From: Enterobacter sp. Cy-643
GTDB taxonomy: Bacteria; Pseudomonadota; Gammaproteobacteria; Enterobacterales; Enterobacteriaceae
Assembly (NCBI RefSeq): GCF_011752815.1
Contig: NZ_VWWV01000001.1
Span: 372,001 to 436,000, forward strand
Length of the DNA: 64,000 bases
Direction of reading: 5' to 3'
Shown piece after piece: positions 27,499-37,115 of the stretch. The translations under genes were made by a program, and so were the position numbers. Under the pieces are notes generated by a model, which had not been told where the DNA came from, searched no databases, and was given only the letters and a program-made list of their open reading frames with translations. Within the stretch, counting starts at the first letter, position 1. Each line of letters begins with the position of its first letter.

Positions 27499-27521
27499 GG
27501 GCAAATGCCCATAAAAATGAC
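27499..27521 (+). promoter_or_regulatory. Candidate DalR operator proximal to dalD
   Basis: GGGCAAATGCCC is a near-perfect palindrome that continues into ATAAAAATGAC, so that 27506-27521 is the inverted copy of 27419-27434. It lies just after the predicted dalD transcription start, where a bound regulator would block transcription. Confidence 0.55.
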
Positions 27522-27545
27522 AAATGCTTAATTCTGAGGTGAATC

Positions 27546-28940
27546 ATGACGACGAAATCGGTATGGATGCATATTGGCGCAGGCTCTTTCCACCGTGCCC
27601 ATCAGGCGTGGTATCTCAATCAGCTGCGCGAGCAGGGCGATGACGGCTGGAGTATTTCGCTGGGCAATATCCGCGATGATGCCGGCGAGCTGCTGAGTCA
27701 ACTGACTGCGCAGGGTGGCGAATACGTGCTGGAAACCGTTACGCCGGAGGGCGAGCGTGCCTACGAAAAGATTGCCTCTATCCGCAAAGTGCTGCCGTGG
27801 GATAAAGAGATTACTGCCCTGGTTGAAGAGGGAGCCAGGGCGTCGACCCGTGTGATCGCCTTCACCGTCACCGAAGCCGGTTACTACCTCACGCCGCAGC
27901 ACGAGCTGGACGTTAATCAGCCGGATGTTAAAGCCGATCTTGCCGGGGGCATGACCACGCTTTACGGCGCGCTCAGCCGCATTCTGCATCGGCGTATGAG
28001 CAACGGCGGTGAGCCAGTCACGCTACTGAACTGCGATAACCTGCGCCACAACGGCGAACGCTTCCGCCACGGCTTTCTGTCGTTCCTGAAGGCGAAGGGC
28101 GACCACGCGCTGTTTGACTGGGTAACCACCCACACTGTGTCGCCTAACACCATGGTTGACCGTATTACCCCTCGTCCTACGGCAGACATTGCTCCGCGGG
28201 TGAAAGCGGCGACGGGGTTCGACGATAAGGTGCCGGTGATGGGGGAGTCTTTTATTCAGTGGGTTATCGAGGACGACTTTATCAACGGCCGCCCGCCGCT
28301 TGAGAACGTTGGCGTCGAAATGGTGAAATCGGTGCTGCCGTATGAAGAGGCAAAAATCCGCATTCTGAACGCCAGCCACAGCTGTATTGCCTGGGCGGGG
28401 ACGCTGACCGGGCTGAACTACATCGATGAAAGCACCGTGCAGCAGCCGATTAGGCAGATGGCATGGGACTACGTCACGGAGGATGTTATTCCTTCGCTGT
28501 CGCCAAGCCCGTTGGAACTGGCTGAGTATCGGGATGTGGTGCTGGCCCGCTTTAGCAATCCCTATATCAAAGACACCAACCAGCGCGTGGCGGCCGACGG
28601 CCTGTCCAAGATCCCAGGCTTTATTACCCCGACGCTGATTGAGTGCTATCAGCGAGGTGAGGAGCCTGCGGCAACGGCGGTTCTGCCCGCACTGTTCTTC
28701 CTCTTCCTGCAGCGCTGGGCGCAAGGTCAGCTGCCTTACGAGTACCAGGATGGCGTCATGCAGGACGACGCGATTCGGGCTGTATTCAGCGCACCTGAGC
28801 CGCTTAAAGCCTTTGTCAGCGACGAAACGTTGTTTGCTGAACTCGCGCATTCCTCCGCTTTCCATGAGCTGATGGCGCGGACGGTCACTCGCCTTGAGGC
28901 GTGGATCAAGTCTCCGCAATCGCCTTTGGCAGCAGCTTAA
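27546..28940 (+). CDS. dalD: D-arabinitol 4-dehydrogenase
   Basis: DalD oxidises D-arabinitol to D-xylulose with NAD. The 464-residue protein is a long-chain polyol dehydrogenase of the mannitol dehydrogenase family. It opens with the nucleotide-binding [19 protein letters not shown] and carries the catalytic segment [10 protein letters not shown] (Lys, Asn, His) near residue 276. It lies ten bases before a xylulokinase gene and upstream of a polyol permease, the Klebsiella dalD-dalK-dalT order. That context, rather than the sequence alone, distinguishes it from mannitol or other family enzymes. The start has GAGGTG upstream. Confidence 0.88.
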   Translation: MTTKSVWMHIGAGSFHRAHQAWYLNQLREQGDDGWSISLGNIRDDAGELLSQLTAQGGEYVLETVTPEGERAYEKIASIRKVLPWDKEITALVEEGARASTRVIAFTVTEAGYYLTPQHELDVNQPDVKADLAGGMTTLYGALSRILHRRMSNGGEPVTLLNCDNLRHNGERFRHGFLSFLKAKGDHALFDWVTTHTVSPNTMVDRITPRPTADIAPRVKAATGFDDKVPVMGESFIQWVIEDDFINGRPPLENVGVEMVKSVLPYEEAKIRILNASHSCIAWAGTLTGLNYIDESTVQQPIRQMAWDYVTEDVIPSLSPSPLELAEYRDVVLARFSNPYIKDTNQRVAADGLSKIPGFITPTLIECYQRGEEPAATAVLPALFFLFLQRWAQGQLPYEYQDGVMQDDAIRAVFSAPEPLKAFVSDETLFAELAHSSAFHELMARTVTRLEAWIKSPQSPLAAA

Positions 28941-28949
28941 GGAGGCGCT

Positions 28950-30416
28950 ATGTATCTTGGCATTGATATTGGCACCTCTGAACTAAAGGCTTTGCTGATT
29001 GACGGGCAGGGCGAAATTTTAGGCTCTGCTCACGCGGCTTTAACCGTTCAGCGCCCGCATCCGCACTGGGCGGAGCAGGATCCTGAGGCCTGGTGGCAGG
29101 CGACGCAGCAGGTGGTCTCTACGCTGCGTCAGCAAATGCCTGATGCCTGGGCGAGAATTCGCGCTATTGGCTTGTCCGGGCAGATGCACGGTGCGGTGCT
29201 GCTGGACGACCAGGAAAACGTGCTGCGCCCCTGCATTCTGTGGAACGACACGCGCAGCGCCGAACAATGCGCTCGGCTCACGGCAGAACATCCTGAATTT
29301 CTGACCATTAGCGGCAACCTGGTGATGCCCGGCTTTACCGCCCCGAAGCTTCGCTGGGTGGCGGAGCACGAGCCGGAAATCTTTTCCCGCGTGGATAAGG
29401 TGCTGCTGCCGAAAGACTACCTGCGCTGGCGGCTGAGCGGCGCGTTCGTTTCTGACCCGTCCGACGCCGCTGGAACGCTGTGGCTGGACGTGGCAAAACG
29501 TGACTGGTCAGACAAACTGCTGGCGGCGACCGGACTAACCCGCAGCCAGATGCCGCGCCTGGTAGAGGGCAGCGAAGTCAGCGCCGTTTTACGTTCCGCC
29601 CTGGCGACCGAGTGGGGGCTTAGCTCCGGCGTCAACATCGCCGGCGGCGGTGGCGATAATGCTACCTCGGCAGTGGGCGTTGGCGCGGTGAACAGCGGCG
29701 ATGCGTTTATTTCGCTCGGCACGTCTGGCGTTATCTTCGTGGTAAACGACGAGCTGCAAACCCGTCCTGAATCCGGCGTGCATGCTTTTTGCCACGCTCT
29801 ACCTCAGCGCTGGCACCAGATGAGCGTGATGCTCAGCGCCGCCAGCTGCCTGCGCTGGGTGTGCAATCTGCTGTCGGTCACCGAAAGCCAGCTTATGGAG
29901 GAAATGGCCGAGTTGAGCGACGAGCAGAAAAAACATGCGCCTGTTTTCCTGCCTTATCTGTCAGGGGAGCGCACGCCGCATAACGATGCTCACGCCATGG
30001 GGAGTTTCTTCGCGCTCAACCATGAAACCAGTCGTGCCTTACTGGGGTATTCGGTGATTGAGGGCGTGACCTTTGGCCTGGCGGACGGCATGGCGGTGCT
30101 GGAGACGTCCCGCAGCCAGATTACCCAATGCAGCCTGACCGGCGGAGGGGCGCGGAGCGCTATCTGGGCGCAGCTGATTGCCGACGTGCTGGATGTGCCG
30201 ATTGTGACCCATCCGGCGAGTTCCTCCGGAGCGCTCGGTGCTGCTCGCCTTGGCTGGTTGGCCGATGGCGGCGTAGAAGAAGTTGTTTGCCGCAAGCCTC
30301 CTGTTCAACAGCGTTTCACGCCGCGTAAAAGCCTGCAAAGCGTGCTGCAGCAGCGGTTGTCCGTGTTCCATCTGCTTTACCAACAACAAAAAGCCGCTCG
30401 TAAGCTGCTGCCCTGA
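28950..30416 (+). CDS. dalK: D-xylulokinase of the D-arabinitol operon
   Basis: An FGGY-family kinase of 488 residues that would convert D-xylulose, the DalD product, to D-xylulose 5-phosphate for the pentose phosphate pathway. It has the ATP-binding start YLGIDIGTSELKALLID, the xylulokinase signature GLSGQMHGAVLLD near 72, and the GGGARSAIWAQLIADVL and SSGALGAARLG motifs of the C-terminal lobe. A perfect AAGGAGG site sits five bases before the ATG. It is tightly coupled to dalD. Confidence 0.92.
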   Translation: MYLGIDIGTSELKALLIDGQGEILGSAHAALTVQRPHPHWAEQDPEAWWQATQQVVSTLRQQMPDAWARIRAIGLSGQMHGAVLLDDQENVLRPCILWNDTRSAEQCARLTAEHPEFLTISGNLVMPGFTAPKLRWVAEHEPEIFSRVDKVLLPKDYLRWRLSGAFVSDPSDAAGTLWLDVAKRDWSDKLLAATGLTRSQMPRLVEGSEVSAVLRSALATEWGLSSGVNIAGGGGDNATSAVGVGAVNSGDAFISLGTSGVIFVVNDELQTRPESGVHAFCHALPQRWHQMSVMLSAASCLRWVCNLLSVTESQLMEEMAELSDEQKKHAPVFLPYLSGERTPHNDAHAMGSFFALNHETSRALLGYSVIEGVTFGLADGMAVLETSRSQITQCSLTGGGARSAIWAQLIADVLDVPIVTHPASSSGALGAARLGWLADGGVEEVVCRKPPVQQRFTPRKSLQSVLQQRLSVFHLLYQQQKAARKLLP

Positions 30417-30479
30417 CGGCCCTTCCTGCGGCCTCTCTGCCGCCGGAAACCCCTGTACCCGTGAACGAGGAAGCGTGTG

Positions 30480-31757
30480 ATGCAATCTAAACACTACTGG
30501 TTTGGTTTACCTAAACATCTGCTGTGGGGATTTGTCGCCATCGCTATTTTTATGAGCGGCGATGGTTTCGAGATGGCGTTTTTGTCTAAACACATTACCG
30601 ACATGGGCTTTACGCCCGCGGAATCGGCGATGGTGTTTACTCTGTATGGCCTTGCGGCAGGTCTGGCGGCCTGGGCTTCCGGCGTAGTCGCTGAGCTTAT
30701 CACCCCGCAAAAAGCAATGCTGATTGGTTTTGTGACCTGGGTCGTGATGCACGCATTGTTTATGACGCTTGGCCTCGGGATGCGTAACTATCCGCTGATG
30801 CTGCTGTTCTACGGCATTCGCGGCCTGGCTTATCCGCTGTTTATCTACTCCTTTATGCTGATGCTGGTGCAGGTAGTGCCGCGCGAAAGACTGGCGGCGG
30901 CAACGGGCTGGTTCTGGGCGATGTACTCTATCGGCATCGGCGTGGTGGGGAGCTATCTGCCGAGCCTGACTATTCCGGCATTTGGCGAAACGGGGACGCT
31001 GTGGATGGCCATTGCCTGGGTAACGGGCGGGGGGCTTATCGCCTTCTTCAGCCTGCGTAATGTGCCGGTTGATCGTTCGCGGGTTAATTTGCCGCTGAAA
31101 GAGAAAATGACGGAGATGTCGCGGGCGGTGACCATTCTGTTCAGCAACCGCGACGTATTTTACGCCTGTCTTATCCGCATTATTAACACGCTGTCGCTGT
31201 TTGGCTTCGCGATAGTGATGCCGCTGCTGTTTGTTGACCGCCTCGGCTTCACGATTTCTGAATGGCTGCAAATCTGGGCGGTGTTCTTCTTTGTGACCAT
31301 TTTCACCAATATTTTTTGGGGCATTATGGGGGAGTACATCGGCTGGATCCGCCAGGTACGCTGGTTCGGCTGTTTAGGCATGGCCATTTCCAGCCTGACG
31401 TTTTATTACCTGCCGGTGTGGGTGGGGCATAACTTCTGGGTGGCGCTGATCCCGGCGGTTATGCTCGGCACCTTTGTCGCGGCGTTTGTGCCGATGACGG
31501 CGGTATTTCCAACCCTGGAGCCGCACCACCGTGGCGCGGCTATTTCTATCTATAACCTGTCGGCGGGAATGAGCAACTTTGTGGCACCGGCTATTGCGTC
31601 ACTGATCCTGCCGTTCTTCGACATTGTGGGCGTCGTTTGGGCTTATACCGGGCTGTATCTCTTCGCGGGCGTGCTGACGTTTATTATCAAAGTTCCGCAG
31701 CCGAAACGCGTGAAGAATAAAGCTGGCGCGGGGGAAATGAACGCTGTAGAGCAGTAA
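30480..31757 (+). CDS. dalT: D-arabinitol permease, MFS polyol permease family
   Basis: A 425-residue MFS transporter with about twelve helices, resembling the RbtT/DalT ribitol and arabinitol permeases. The N-terminal HYWFGLPKHLLWGFVAIAIF and GDGFEMAFLSKHITDMGF segments are typical of that group. ATG 30480 is six bases after GAGGAAG; the GTG at 30477 overlaps it and is not preferred. The substrate, D-arabinitol rather than ribitol, is inferred from the neighbouring dehydrogenase and xylulokinase. A bidirectional terminator follows. Confidence 0.87.
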   Translation: MQSKHYWFGLPKHLLWGFVAIAIFMSGDGFEMAFLSKHITDMGFTPAESAMVFTLYGLAAGLAAWASGVVAELITPQKAMLIGFVTWVVMHALFMTLGLGMRNYPLMLLFYGIRGLAYPLFIYSFMLMLVQVVPRERLAAATGWFWAMYSIGIGVVGSYLPSLTIPAFGETGTLWMAIAWVTGGGLIAFFSLRNVPVDRSRVNLPLKEKMTEMSRAVTILFSNRDVFYACLIRIINTLSLFGFAIVMPLLFVDRLGFTISEWLQIWAVFFFVTIFTNIFWGIMGEYIGWIRQVRWFGCLGMAISSLTFYYLPVWVGHNFWVALIPAVMLGTFVAAFVPMTAVFPTLEPHHRGAAISIYNLSAGMSNFVAPAIASLILPFFDIVGVVWAYTGLYLFAGVLTFIIKVPQPKRVKNKAGAGEMNAVEQ

Positions 31758-31761
31758 AATG

Positions 31762-31788
31762 AAAAGCCGGGGATAAGCCCGGCTTTTT
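31762..31788. terminator. Bidirectional terminator between dalT and yfcH
   Basis: AAAAGCCGGG/CCCGGCTTTT (31762-31771 with 31778-31787) provides a T run on each strand. It ends dalT on the plus strand and yfcH on the minus strand. Confidence 0.9.
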
Positions 31789-31792
31789 GCCG

Positions 31793-32686
31793 TTAGCGAA
31801 TCACATCCGCCAGAGCTTCATCTAAATCAAACCAGCGGAAGCCAAAGCCGGATTCCTCAAGGCGTTTAGGCAGCGCCCGCTGCCCGCCGAGCACTAACAC
31901 CGAAGATTCCCCCATCAGAAGACGAATGGCCGTGGCCGGAGCGCGAAGTATCGCCGGGCGCTTGAGGGCATGGCCGAGAGCATGGGAAAACTGTTCGTTG
32001 CGAACGGGATAAGGGGAAACCAGATTAAACGGCCCGCGGAGATCATTATCCAGCAGCCAGAGAATGCCGTTCACCATATCGTCGACGTGGATCCACGCCA
32101 GATACTGCCTGCCATTACCGATGGGGCCGCCCAGCCCCAGCTTGAACAGCGGCAGCATTTTGGCCAGAATTCCGCCTTTGGGGGCTAAAACAACGCCGGT
32201 ACGTAGCAGGCAAACTCGCGTCTTTTCACTTTGCGCGCCGCAGGCGATTTGCTCCCAGCGGGCGCAAAGCTTGTGGGTAAATTCATTGTGGGGAGGCTCG
32301 TCTTCGGTGACGACCACTTCGCCAAGATCGCCGTAATAGCCGGTGGCTGAACCGGAAATGAAAACTTTGGGCGGCTGCTGGCTGGCTTTAAACAGCTCGA
32401 CCAGCCGCTCGGTGATTTGCCAGCGGCTCTGGCACAGGCGCTGCTTTTGCTCCTCGCTCCAGCGTTTATCGGCAATCGGCTCTCCGGCCAGGTTGATGAC
32501 CGCGTCAAAGGCGTCGAGATTCTGTAAGCCCTCTAACCCTTTGAGCAGTACGACGCGATTATTCAGCCGCTTGCGGGCCTTTTCCGGCGAACGTGTGACG
32601 ACCGAAACAGTATGGCCCAGCTCAAGCAGGCGAGCTGTCAGGTGGCGGCCAATCAGCCCGCTGCCGCCGGTAATCAGGATCTCCAT
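31793..32686 (-). CDS. yfcH: YfcH, SDR39U1-type nucleoside-diphosphate-sugar epimerase
   Basis: A 297-residue atypical short-chain dehydrogenase of the SDR39U1 group, with the NADP-binding start [22 protein letters not shown] and the family segment [14 protein letters not shown]. The YSATGYYGD-like stretch [10 protein letters not shown] is present. Its physiological substrate is unknown. It lies 23 bases downstream of folX on the same strand and equals the E. coli length. Confidence 0.93.
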   Translation of the reverse strand: MEILITGGSGLIGRHLTARLLELGHTVSVVTRSPEKARKRLNNRVVLLKGLEGLQNLDAFDAVINLAGEPIADKRWSEEQKQRLCQSRWQITERLVELFKASQQPPKVFISGSATGYYGDLGEVVVTEDEPPHNEFTHKLCARWEQIACGAQSEKTRVCLLRTGVVLAPKGGILAKMLPLFKLGLGGPIGNGRQYLAWIHVDDMVNGILWLLDNDLRGPFNLVSPYPVRNEQFSHALGHALKRPAILRAPATAIRLLMGESSVLVLGGQRALPKRLEESGFGFRWFDLDEALADVIR

Positions 32687-32709
32687 ACTTTCCTCCCACC
32701 TGGACGCGC

Positions 32710-33078
32710 TTATCGCCGCCAGCTCAGGGTCATGGATACCGAGTCGGCATAGCGGAGCGCGTGAAGTTTATCGATCTCTACTTCAGCATATGTCACCCAC
32801 GGGTGGGCGCATGCGATGTTCAGCACATCCTGAGTTAATTTCTCCAGCAGGGAGAAGCGGTTATTCTCAACCAGCTGGATGATGTCTTTGGTCACGGTGC
32901 GGTAATTCAGCGCGTCGTTGATGTCTTCACTCTCCCTGGCTTTGCCCGCAGGGTAGTGGAGAGCGACGTTAATCACGATATCCTGCCGGTTGGCGATCTC
33001 TTCTTCTTTGATACCAATAAAAGTCCGCAGGCGCAGGTTTTTAATGCGAATAATGGCGTCTGGTTGCATGGATGACAT
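32710..33078 (-). CDS. folX: FolX, dihydroneopterin triphosphate 2'-epimerase
   Basis: FolX epimerises 7,8-dihydroneopterin triphosphate to the dihydromonapterin form and belongs to the FolB/FolX T-fold family. The 122-residue protein has the family motif [21 protein letters not shown] and the C-terminal [18 protein letters not shown]. The start at 33078 has AAGGA seven bases upstream; a second in-frame ATG three codons later is possible. It is cotranscribed with yfcH. Confidence 0.95.
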   Translation of the reverse strand: MSSMQPDAIIRIKNLRLRTFIGIKEEEIANRQDIVINVALHYPAGKARESEDINDALNYRTVTKDIIQLVENNRFSLLEKLTQDVLNIACAHPWVTYAEVEIDKLHALRYADSVSMTLSWRR

Positions 33079-33146
33079 TGCAGGTTCCTTATTAGTCTTT
33101 TCCCACCACAGGATACACCAGCGCGGGAAAAAACCTGAACCGGGGA

Positions 33147-33776
33147 TTACGCCTTCTCCGCCCGCTGATAAGCCTTCACGGTGGCAGGCCGAGTGCGGAT
33201 CCGCTCAAACCAGTTCCTTACCGCCGGGAAATTGGCGAGGTCAACGCGCTGGCGCTCATGGGACACCACCCAGGGATAAGTCGCGATGTCCGCAATGCTG
33301 TAATCGTGGCCGCCAAGCCACGGGGCTTTCTCCAGCTGTTTGTTGAGCACGCCGTAAAGGCGCTGAGTTTCAACCTGATAGCGCTCGATAGCATAAGGGA
33401 CAGGCTGCGGAGCAAAGTGGTTAAAATGGTGATTCTGGCCCAGCATCGGGCCGAAGCCGCCGACCTGCCAGAAAAGCCACTGCAGCGTGGCATGGCGGGC
33501 GCGCAGTTCTTTGCTGAGGAGCAACCCGGTTTTATCCGCCAGATAAAGCAAAATTTCGCCGGACTCAAAGAGGCTTATAGGCTCGCCGCCGTCGGCCGGT
33601 TTGTTATCGACGATGGCAGGAATTTTGTTATTCGGCGAGATAGCCAGGAAATCCGGGCGAAACTGTTCGCCTTTGCCGATATCGACCCGGTGGATCTTGT
33701 ACTCCAGGCCAGCCTCTTCCAGAAACAGGGTTATTTTATGGCCGTTTGGGGTAGGCGCATAATAAAGTTCGATCAT
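33147..33776 (-). CDS. yfcG: YfcG, GSH-dependent disulfide-bond oxidoreductase (Nu-class GST)
   Basis: A glutathione-transferase-fold protein that in E. coli reduces disulfides using glutathione. The thioredoxin-like half has [20 protein letters not shown] and the glutathione-binding NNKIPAIVD...[13 protein letters not shown]. The helical half has [18 protein letters not shown]. The start at 33776 with TGGAGT upstream gives 209 residues; the frame is open 24 codons further upstream but that part is unlike the family. The C-terminus is shorter than in E. coli (215 aa). Confidence 0.94.
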   Translation of the reverse strand: MIELYYAPTPNGHKITLFLEEAGLEYKIHRVDIGKGEQFRPDFLAISPNNKIPAIVDNKPADGGEPISLFESGEILLYLADKTGLLLSKELRARHATLQWLFWQVGGFGPMLGQNHHFNHFAPQPVPYAIERYQVETQRLYGVLNKQLEKAPWLGGHDYSIADIATYPWVVSHERQRVDLANFPAVRNWFERIRTRPATVKAYQRAEKA

Positions 33777-33838
33777 GGTCACTCCAGGGGTTAGTCCATT
33801 TTGGCAAATGTTTCGAGTATAGAAGTATTTGCTATTTC

Positions 33839-33855
33839 TGCACCGCAATGGTGCG
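33839..33855. promoter_or_regulatory. NtrC-like palindrome in the yfcG-yfcF divergent region
   Basis: TGCACCGCAATGGTGCG matches the NtrC consensus TGCACC-N5-GGTGCA at all but the last position. It lies midway in the 151-base gap between the divergent GST genes. No convincing sigma-54 promoter accompanies it: GG-N10-GC spacings occur nearby, but with poor flanking bases. The site may be unrelated to NtrC. Confidence 0.35.
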
Positions 33856-33900
33856 TTTTAACCGGATGACAAAACGCTTTTTTCGCCCTATGTTCAATAA

Positions 33901-34572
<672 letters not shown>

Positions 34573-34629
34573 TAGCGGGCAGGGAATTCGTTATCATTGG
34601 CGGATTGTCATTACTGGAGCCAGGGATAA

Positions 34630-35181
34630 ATGAAACTGATGTTTGCCTCGGACCTTCACGGTTCGCTACCCGCCACGGAAAATGTTCTGGAACGTTTCGC
34701 GAACAGCGGCGCGCAATGGCTGGTTATTCTGGGCGACTTACTGAATCACGGACCGCGAAACGCGTTGCCTGAAGGCTACAATCCTTCGGCGGTGGCGCAG
34801 TGCCTGAATAGCGTTGCCGATAAGATTATCGCGGTGCGCGGAAACTGCGACAGCGAAGTGGATCAGATGCTGCTCCAGTTTCCGATTACCGCACCCTGGC
34901 AGCAGGTTTTGCTGGCACAGCAGCGGCTTTTTCTGACCCACGGGCATCTTTATCATCCGGGGCATTTACCGCCGCTTTCCGCTGGCGATGTTCTGATTTT
35001 CGGCCATACGCATCTTCCGGTTGCAGAAAAGCACGAACAGATCTATTTGTTTAATCCAGGCTCTGTCAGCATACCGAAGGGCGGTTTTGAGGCCAGCTAC
35101 GGGATGCTGGATGATGGCGTTCTGACCGTTCGCACGCTGGAGAGTGATGGGGTTATTGCACAGGTGCGTATTACCCCGTAA
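34630..35181 (+). CDS. yfcE: YfcE, metallophosphoesterase (phosphodiesterase)
   Basis: A 183-residue calcineurin-like phosphoesterase with the five metal-site motifs in order: FASDLHGS, GDLLNHGPRN, RGNCDSE, THGHL and FGHTHLP. E. coli YfcE hydrolyses model phosphodiesters with Mn; the natural substrate is unknown. The E. coli order yfcF-yfcE-yfcD is kept. Confidence 0.96.
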   Translation: MKLMFASDLHGSLPATENVLERFANSGAQWLVILGDLLNHGPRNALPEGYNPSAVAQCLNSVADKIIAVRGNCDSEVDQMLLQFPITAPWQQVLLAQQRLFLTHGHLYHPGHLPPLSAGDVLIFGHTHLPVAEKHEQIYLFNPGSVSIPKGGFEASYGMLDDGVLTVRTLESDGVIAQVRITP

Positions 35182-35239
35182 CGTTGGCAGGCTAATCCAA
35201 TAACGCGCCGTAAGAGCGCCCCTGAATAAGGTTTCCCTG

Positions 35240-35782
35240 ATGGTGGAACAGAGTCATTTTGTCGGCACGGAATGGGTAGATATTGTTAATGAGGACAATG
35301 AGGTCATCGCACAGGCGAGCCGCGAGCAAATGCGTGCGCAGCGGCTGCGTCATCGCGCGACCTATATTGTTGTTCACGATGGTATGGGCAAAATTCTGGT
35401 GCAGCGTCGCACCGAAATTAAAGACTTCATGCCGGGCATGCTGGATGCCACCGCAGGCGGCGTCGTGCAGGCGGATGAACAAATGCTCGAGTCGGCTCGC
35501 CGCGAGGCGGAAGAAGAGTTGGGCATTGCCGGCGTACCGTTCGCGGAGCACGGGCAGTTCTACTTCGAAGACGATAGCTGCCGCGTTTGGGGCGGACTCT
35601 TTAGCTGCGTTTCCCACGGGCCTTTCGCGCTGCAGGAAGAAGAGGTCAGCGAAGTAAGCTGGATGTCCCCGGAAGAGATCACCGCGCGCTGCGACGAATT
35701 TACCCCTGATTCGCTGAAGGCGCTGGCGCTGTGGATGACCCGCAACGCCAAAAACGAGTCGCAAAGCGAAGAAAGCGAGTAA
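35240..35782 (+). CDS. yfcD: YfcD, Nudix hydrolase
   Basis: A 180-residue Nudix protein. The Nudix box GX5EX7REUXEEXGU is complete ([20 protein letters not shown] then ELGI, about residues 73-96). The family hydrolyses nucleoside diphosphates linked to another group; the physiological substrate of YfcD is not established, and it is also related in fold to isopentenyl-diphosphate isomerases. It is the last gene before the accessory PTS locus. Confidence 0.94.
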   Translation: MVEQSHFVGTEWVDIVNEDNEVIAQASREQMRAQRLRHRATYIVVHDGMGKILVQRRTEIKDFMPGMLDATAGGVVQADEQMLESARREAEEELGIAGVPFAEHGQFYFEDDSCRVWGGLFSCVSHGPFALQEEEVSEVSWMSPEEITARCDEFTPDSLKALALWMTRNAKNESQSEESE

Positions 35783-35789
35783 TTGTTTG

Positions 35790-35835
35790 CCCTCACCCCG
35801 ATCCTCTTTTCACAAGGAGGGGACCAGGGTGAGGG
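35790..35835. repeat. REP-like palindrome between yfcD and the LacI-family gene
   Basis: CCCTCACCCCGATCCTCTTTTCACAAGGAGGGGACCAGGGTGAGGG pattern: outer arms CCCTCACCC and GGGTGAGGG with a diverged inner stem. It lies between convergent genes, at the junction where this genome departs from the E. coli order. Confidence 0.85.
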
Positions 35836-35839
35836 AAAA

Positions 35840-36859
35840 TCAGCAGCTGTCCCGCATACAAAGCGATGACGCGATAGTCGGGCTTCTGTCCCATTCTTCT
35901 TCGTTAATTCTTGCCAATAGCGCCCGCCCGGCTTCAATCCCAATCTTACGATGCGGTACCGCAATGGTGGTCAGCGCAGGCTGGCACACGCGGCTTACGT
36001 CGCTGTCGCCAAACCCGACGATGGCCAGATCGTCAGGAACTTTGATGCGCCTGCGCTGGCATTCGTACAGCGCGCCGCAGGCCAGCTCATCCGACACGCA
36101 GACCAGCGCATCCAGCTCAGGCCAGGCCAGTAAAAACTCGGGTAGCTGTGCGGCCCCGGTGGAGAAAGTAGGCGGGGCCGCCGCGTTGATCACTCTGTTG
36201 GGCGACATATGATGGCGCAGCATTGCTTTGTACCAGCCCTGAAGGTGCTGCTGGAAAATCCATTGTTCCTGATTCGCGCACAGGAGCCCGATGTTCTGAT
36301 AGCCGCGGTGGATGAGCATTTCCGTCAGTTCAAACATGGCGGCGACGTTATCAATGCCGATGTTCATGTCCAGCGGATCGGCGCGGGTGGCGCCTATTTC
36401 GAGCACGGGGATGCTGGCGTGTTTCAGCCAGCCCCGCACTGTGTCACTGTGTTCCACGCTCAGTAGAATAGCCGCGGCAATATTGGACGCCAGCAGGGTT
36501 TCCAGTAGCTTCTCCTCCTGCTCAAGCCGGTGCTGGGATTCCGCCAGGACTATCTGATACCCCGCAGGCTGCAGTACCTGTTGCAGGCCGGCAAACATTT
36601 CACTGCAGCCGGATTCCGCCAGGCTTGGGACCACCATCGCAATGGTGTACGAGGAGGCTGAGGCCAGCGCGCTTGCCGCAAGGTTGGGCATGTAACCCAG
36701 CTCGGAAACTGCCGCTTCGATTTTTTCGCGTAATTTGTCGGAAACCTGCTCCGGGGTTCTTAGCGCACGCGAAACGGTCATGGTACCAACTCCGGCGAGC
36801 TGAGCCACATCTGCAAGCGTCACCTTACCGGTACTTCGCCGCTTTCGGGTTATGGACAT
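35840..36859 (-). CDS. LacI/GntR-family transcriptional regulator of the PTS/transketolase operon
   Basis: A 339-residue LacI-family repressor: N-terminal HTH and hinge (KVTLADVAQLAGVGTMTVSRALR...PEQVS), then a periplasmic-binding-protein-like effector domain. The HTH and C-terminal DDLAIVGFGDSDVSRVCQP resemble the gluconate repressor GntR subgroup. It is divergent from the PTS operon and separated from it by two matching palindromes, so local regulation is likely. The effector is unknown. AGGA lies six bases before the start. Confidence 0.88.
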   Translation of the reverse strand: MSITRKRRSTGKVTLADVAQLAGVGTMTVSRALRTPEQVSDKLREKIEAAVSELGYMPNLAASALASASSYTIAMVVPSLAESGCSEMFAGLQQVLQPAGYQIVLAESQHRLEQEEKLLETLLASNIAAAILLSVEHSDTVRGWLKHASIPVLEIGATRADPLDMNIGIDNVAAMFELTEMLIHRGYQNIGLLCANQEQWIFQQHLQGWYKAMLRHHMSPNRVINAAAPPTFSTGAAQLPEFLLAWPELDALVCVSDELACGALYECQRRRIKVPDDLAIVGFGDSDVSRVCQPALTTIAVPHRKIGIEAGRALLARINEEEWDRSPTIASSLCMRDSC

Positions 36860-36988
36860 TGTGATTCCTGATTCTCGACCTGAAAAACGCCAGGCTGACG
36901 TTGGCCCCTGAAAACGAAGGGGAAATATCGCTCAAGTATACGCCTGAAATCGTGCGCCTTAATGCGATTTAACACAATGATTGCAATT

Positions 36989-37035
36989 TGATAGCGCTAT
37001 CACAAAATCGAGTGATAGTTATTGGTAGCGCTATC
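36989..37035. promoter_or_regulatory. Two LacI-family operators in the divergent control region
   Basis: TGATAGCGCTATCA (36989-37002) is a perfect palindrome, and GGTAGCGCTATC (37024-37035) repeats its core GATAGCGCTATC with one change. Both have the central CG pair expected of LacI/GalR operators, and their centres are 34 bp apart. They are likely bound by the regulator encoded at 35840-36859. Confidence 0.78.
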
Positions 37036-37037
37036 TT

Positions 37038-37080
37038 TGTGATATCAATCACAGTTAAACCCGAGGCCGTTGAATAAAGT
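37038..37080 (+). promoter_or_regulatory. CRP site and -10 of the PTS/transketolase operon
   Basis: TGTGA-TATCAA-TCACA (37038-37053) is a perfect CRP consensus. TAAAGT (37075-37080) is a possible -10; the start near 37087 places CRP at about -41.5 (class II). The second operator ends only two bases before the CRP site, so repressor and CRP probably compete or contact. Confidence 0.75.
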
Positions 37081-37115
37081 TTGCCCATCATCAATGTCGA
37101 TTTCGAGAGGTTATC

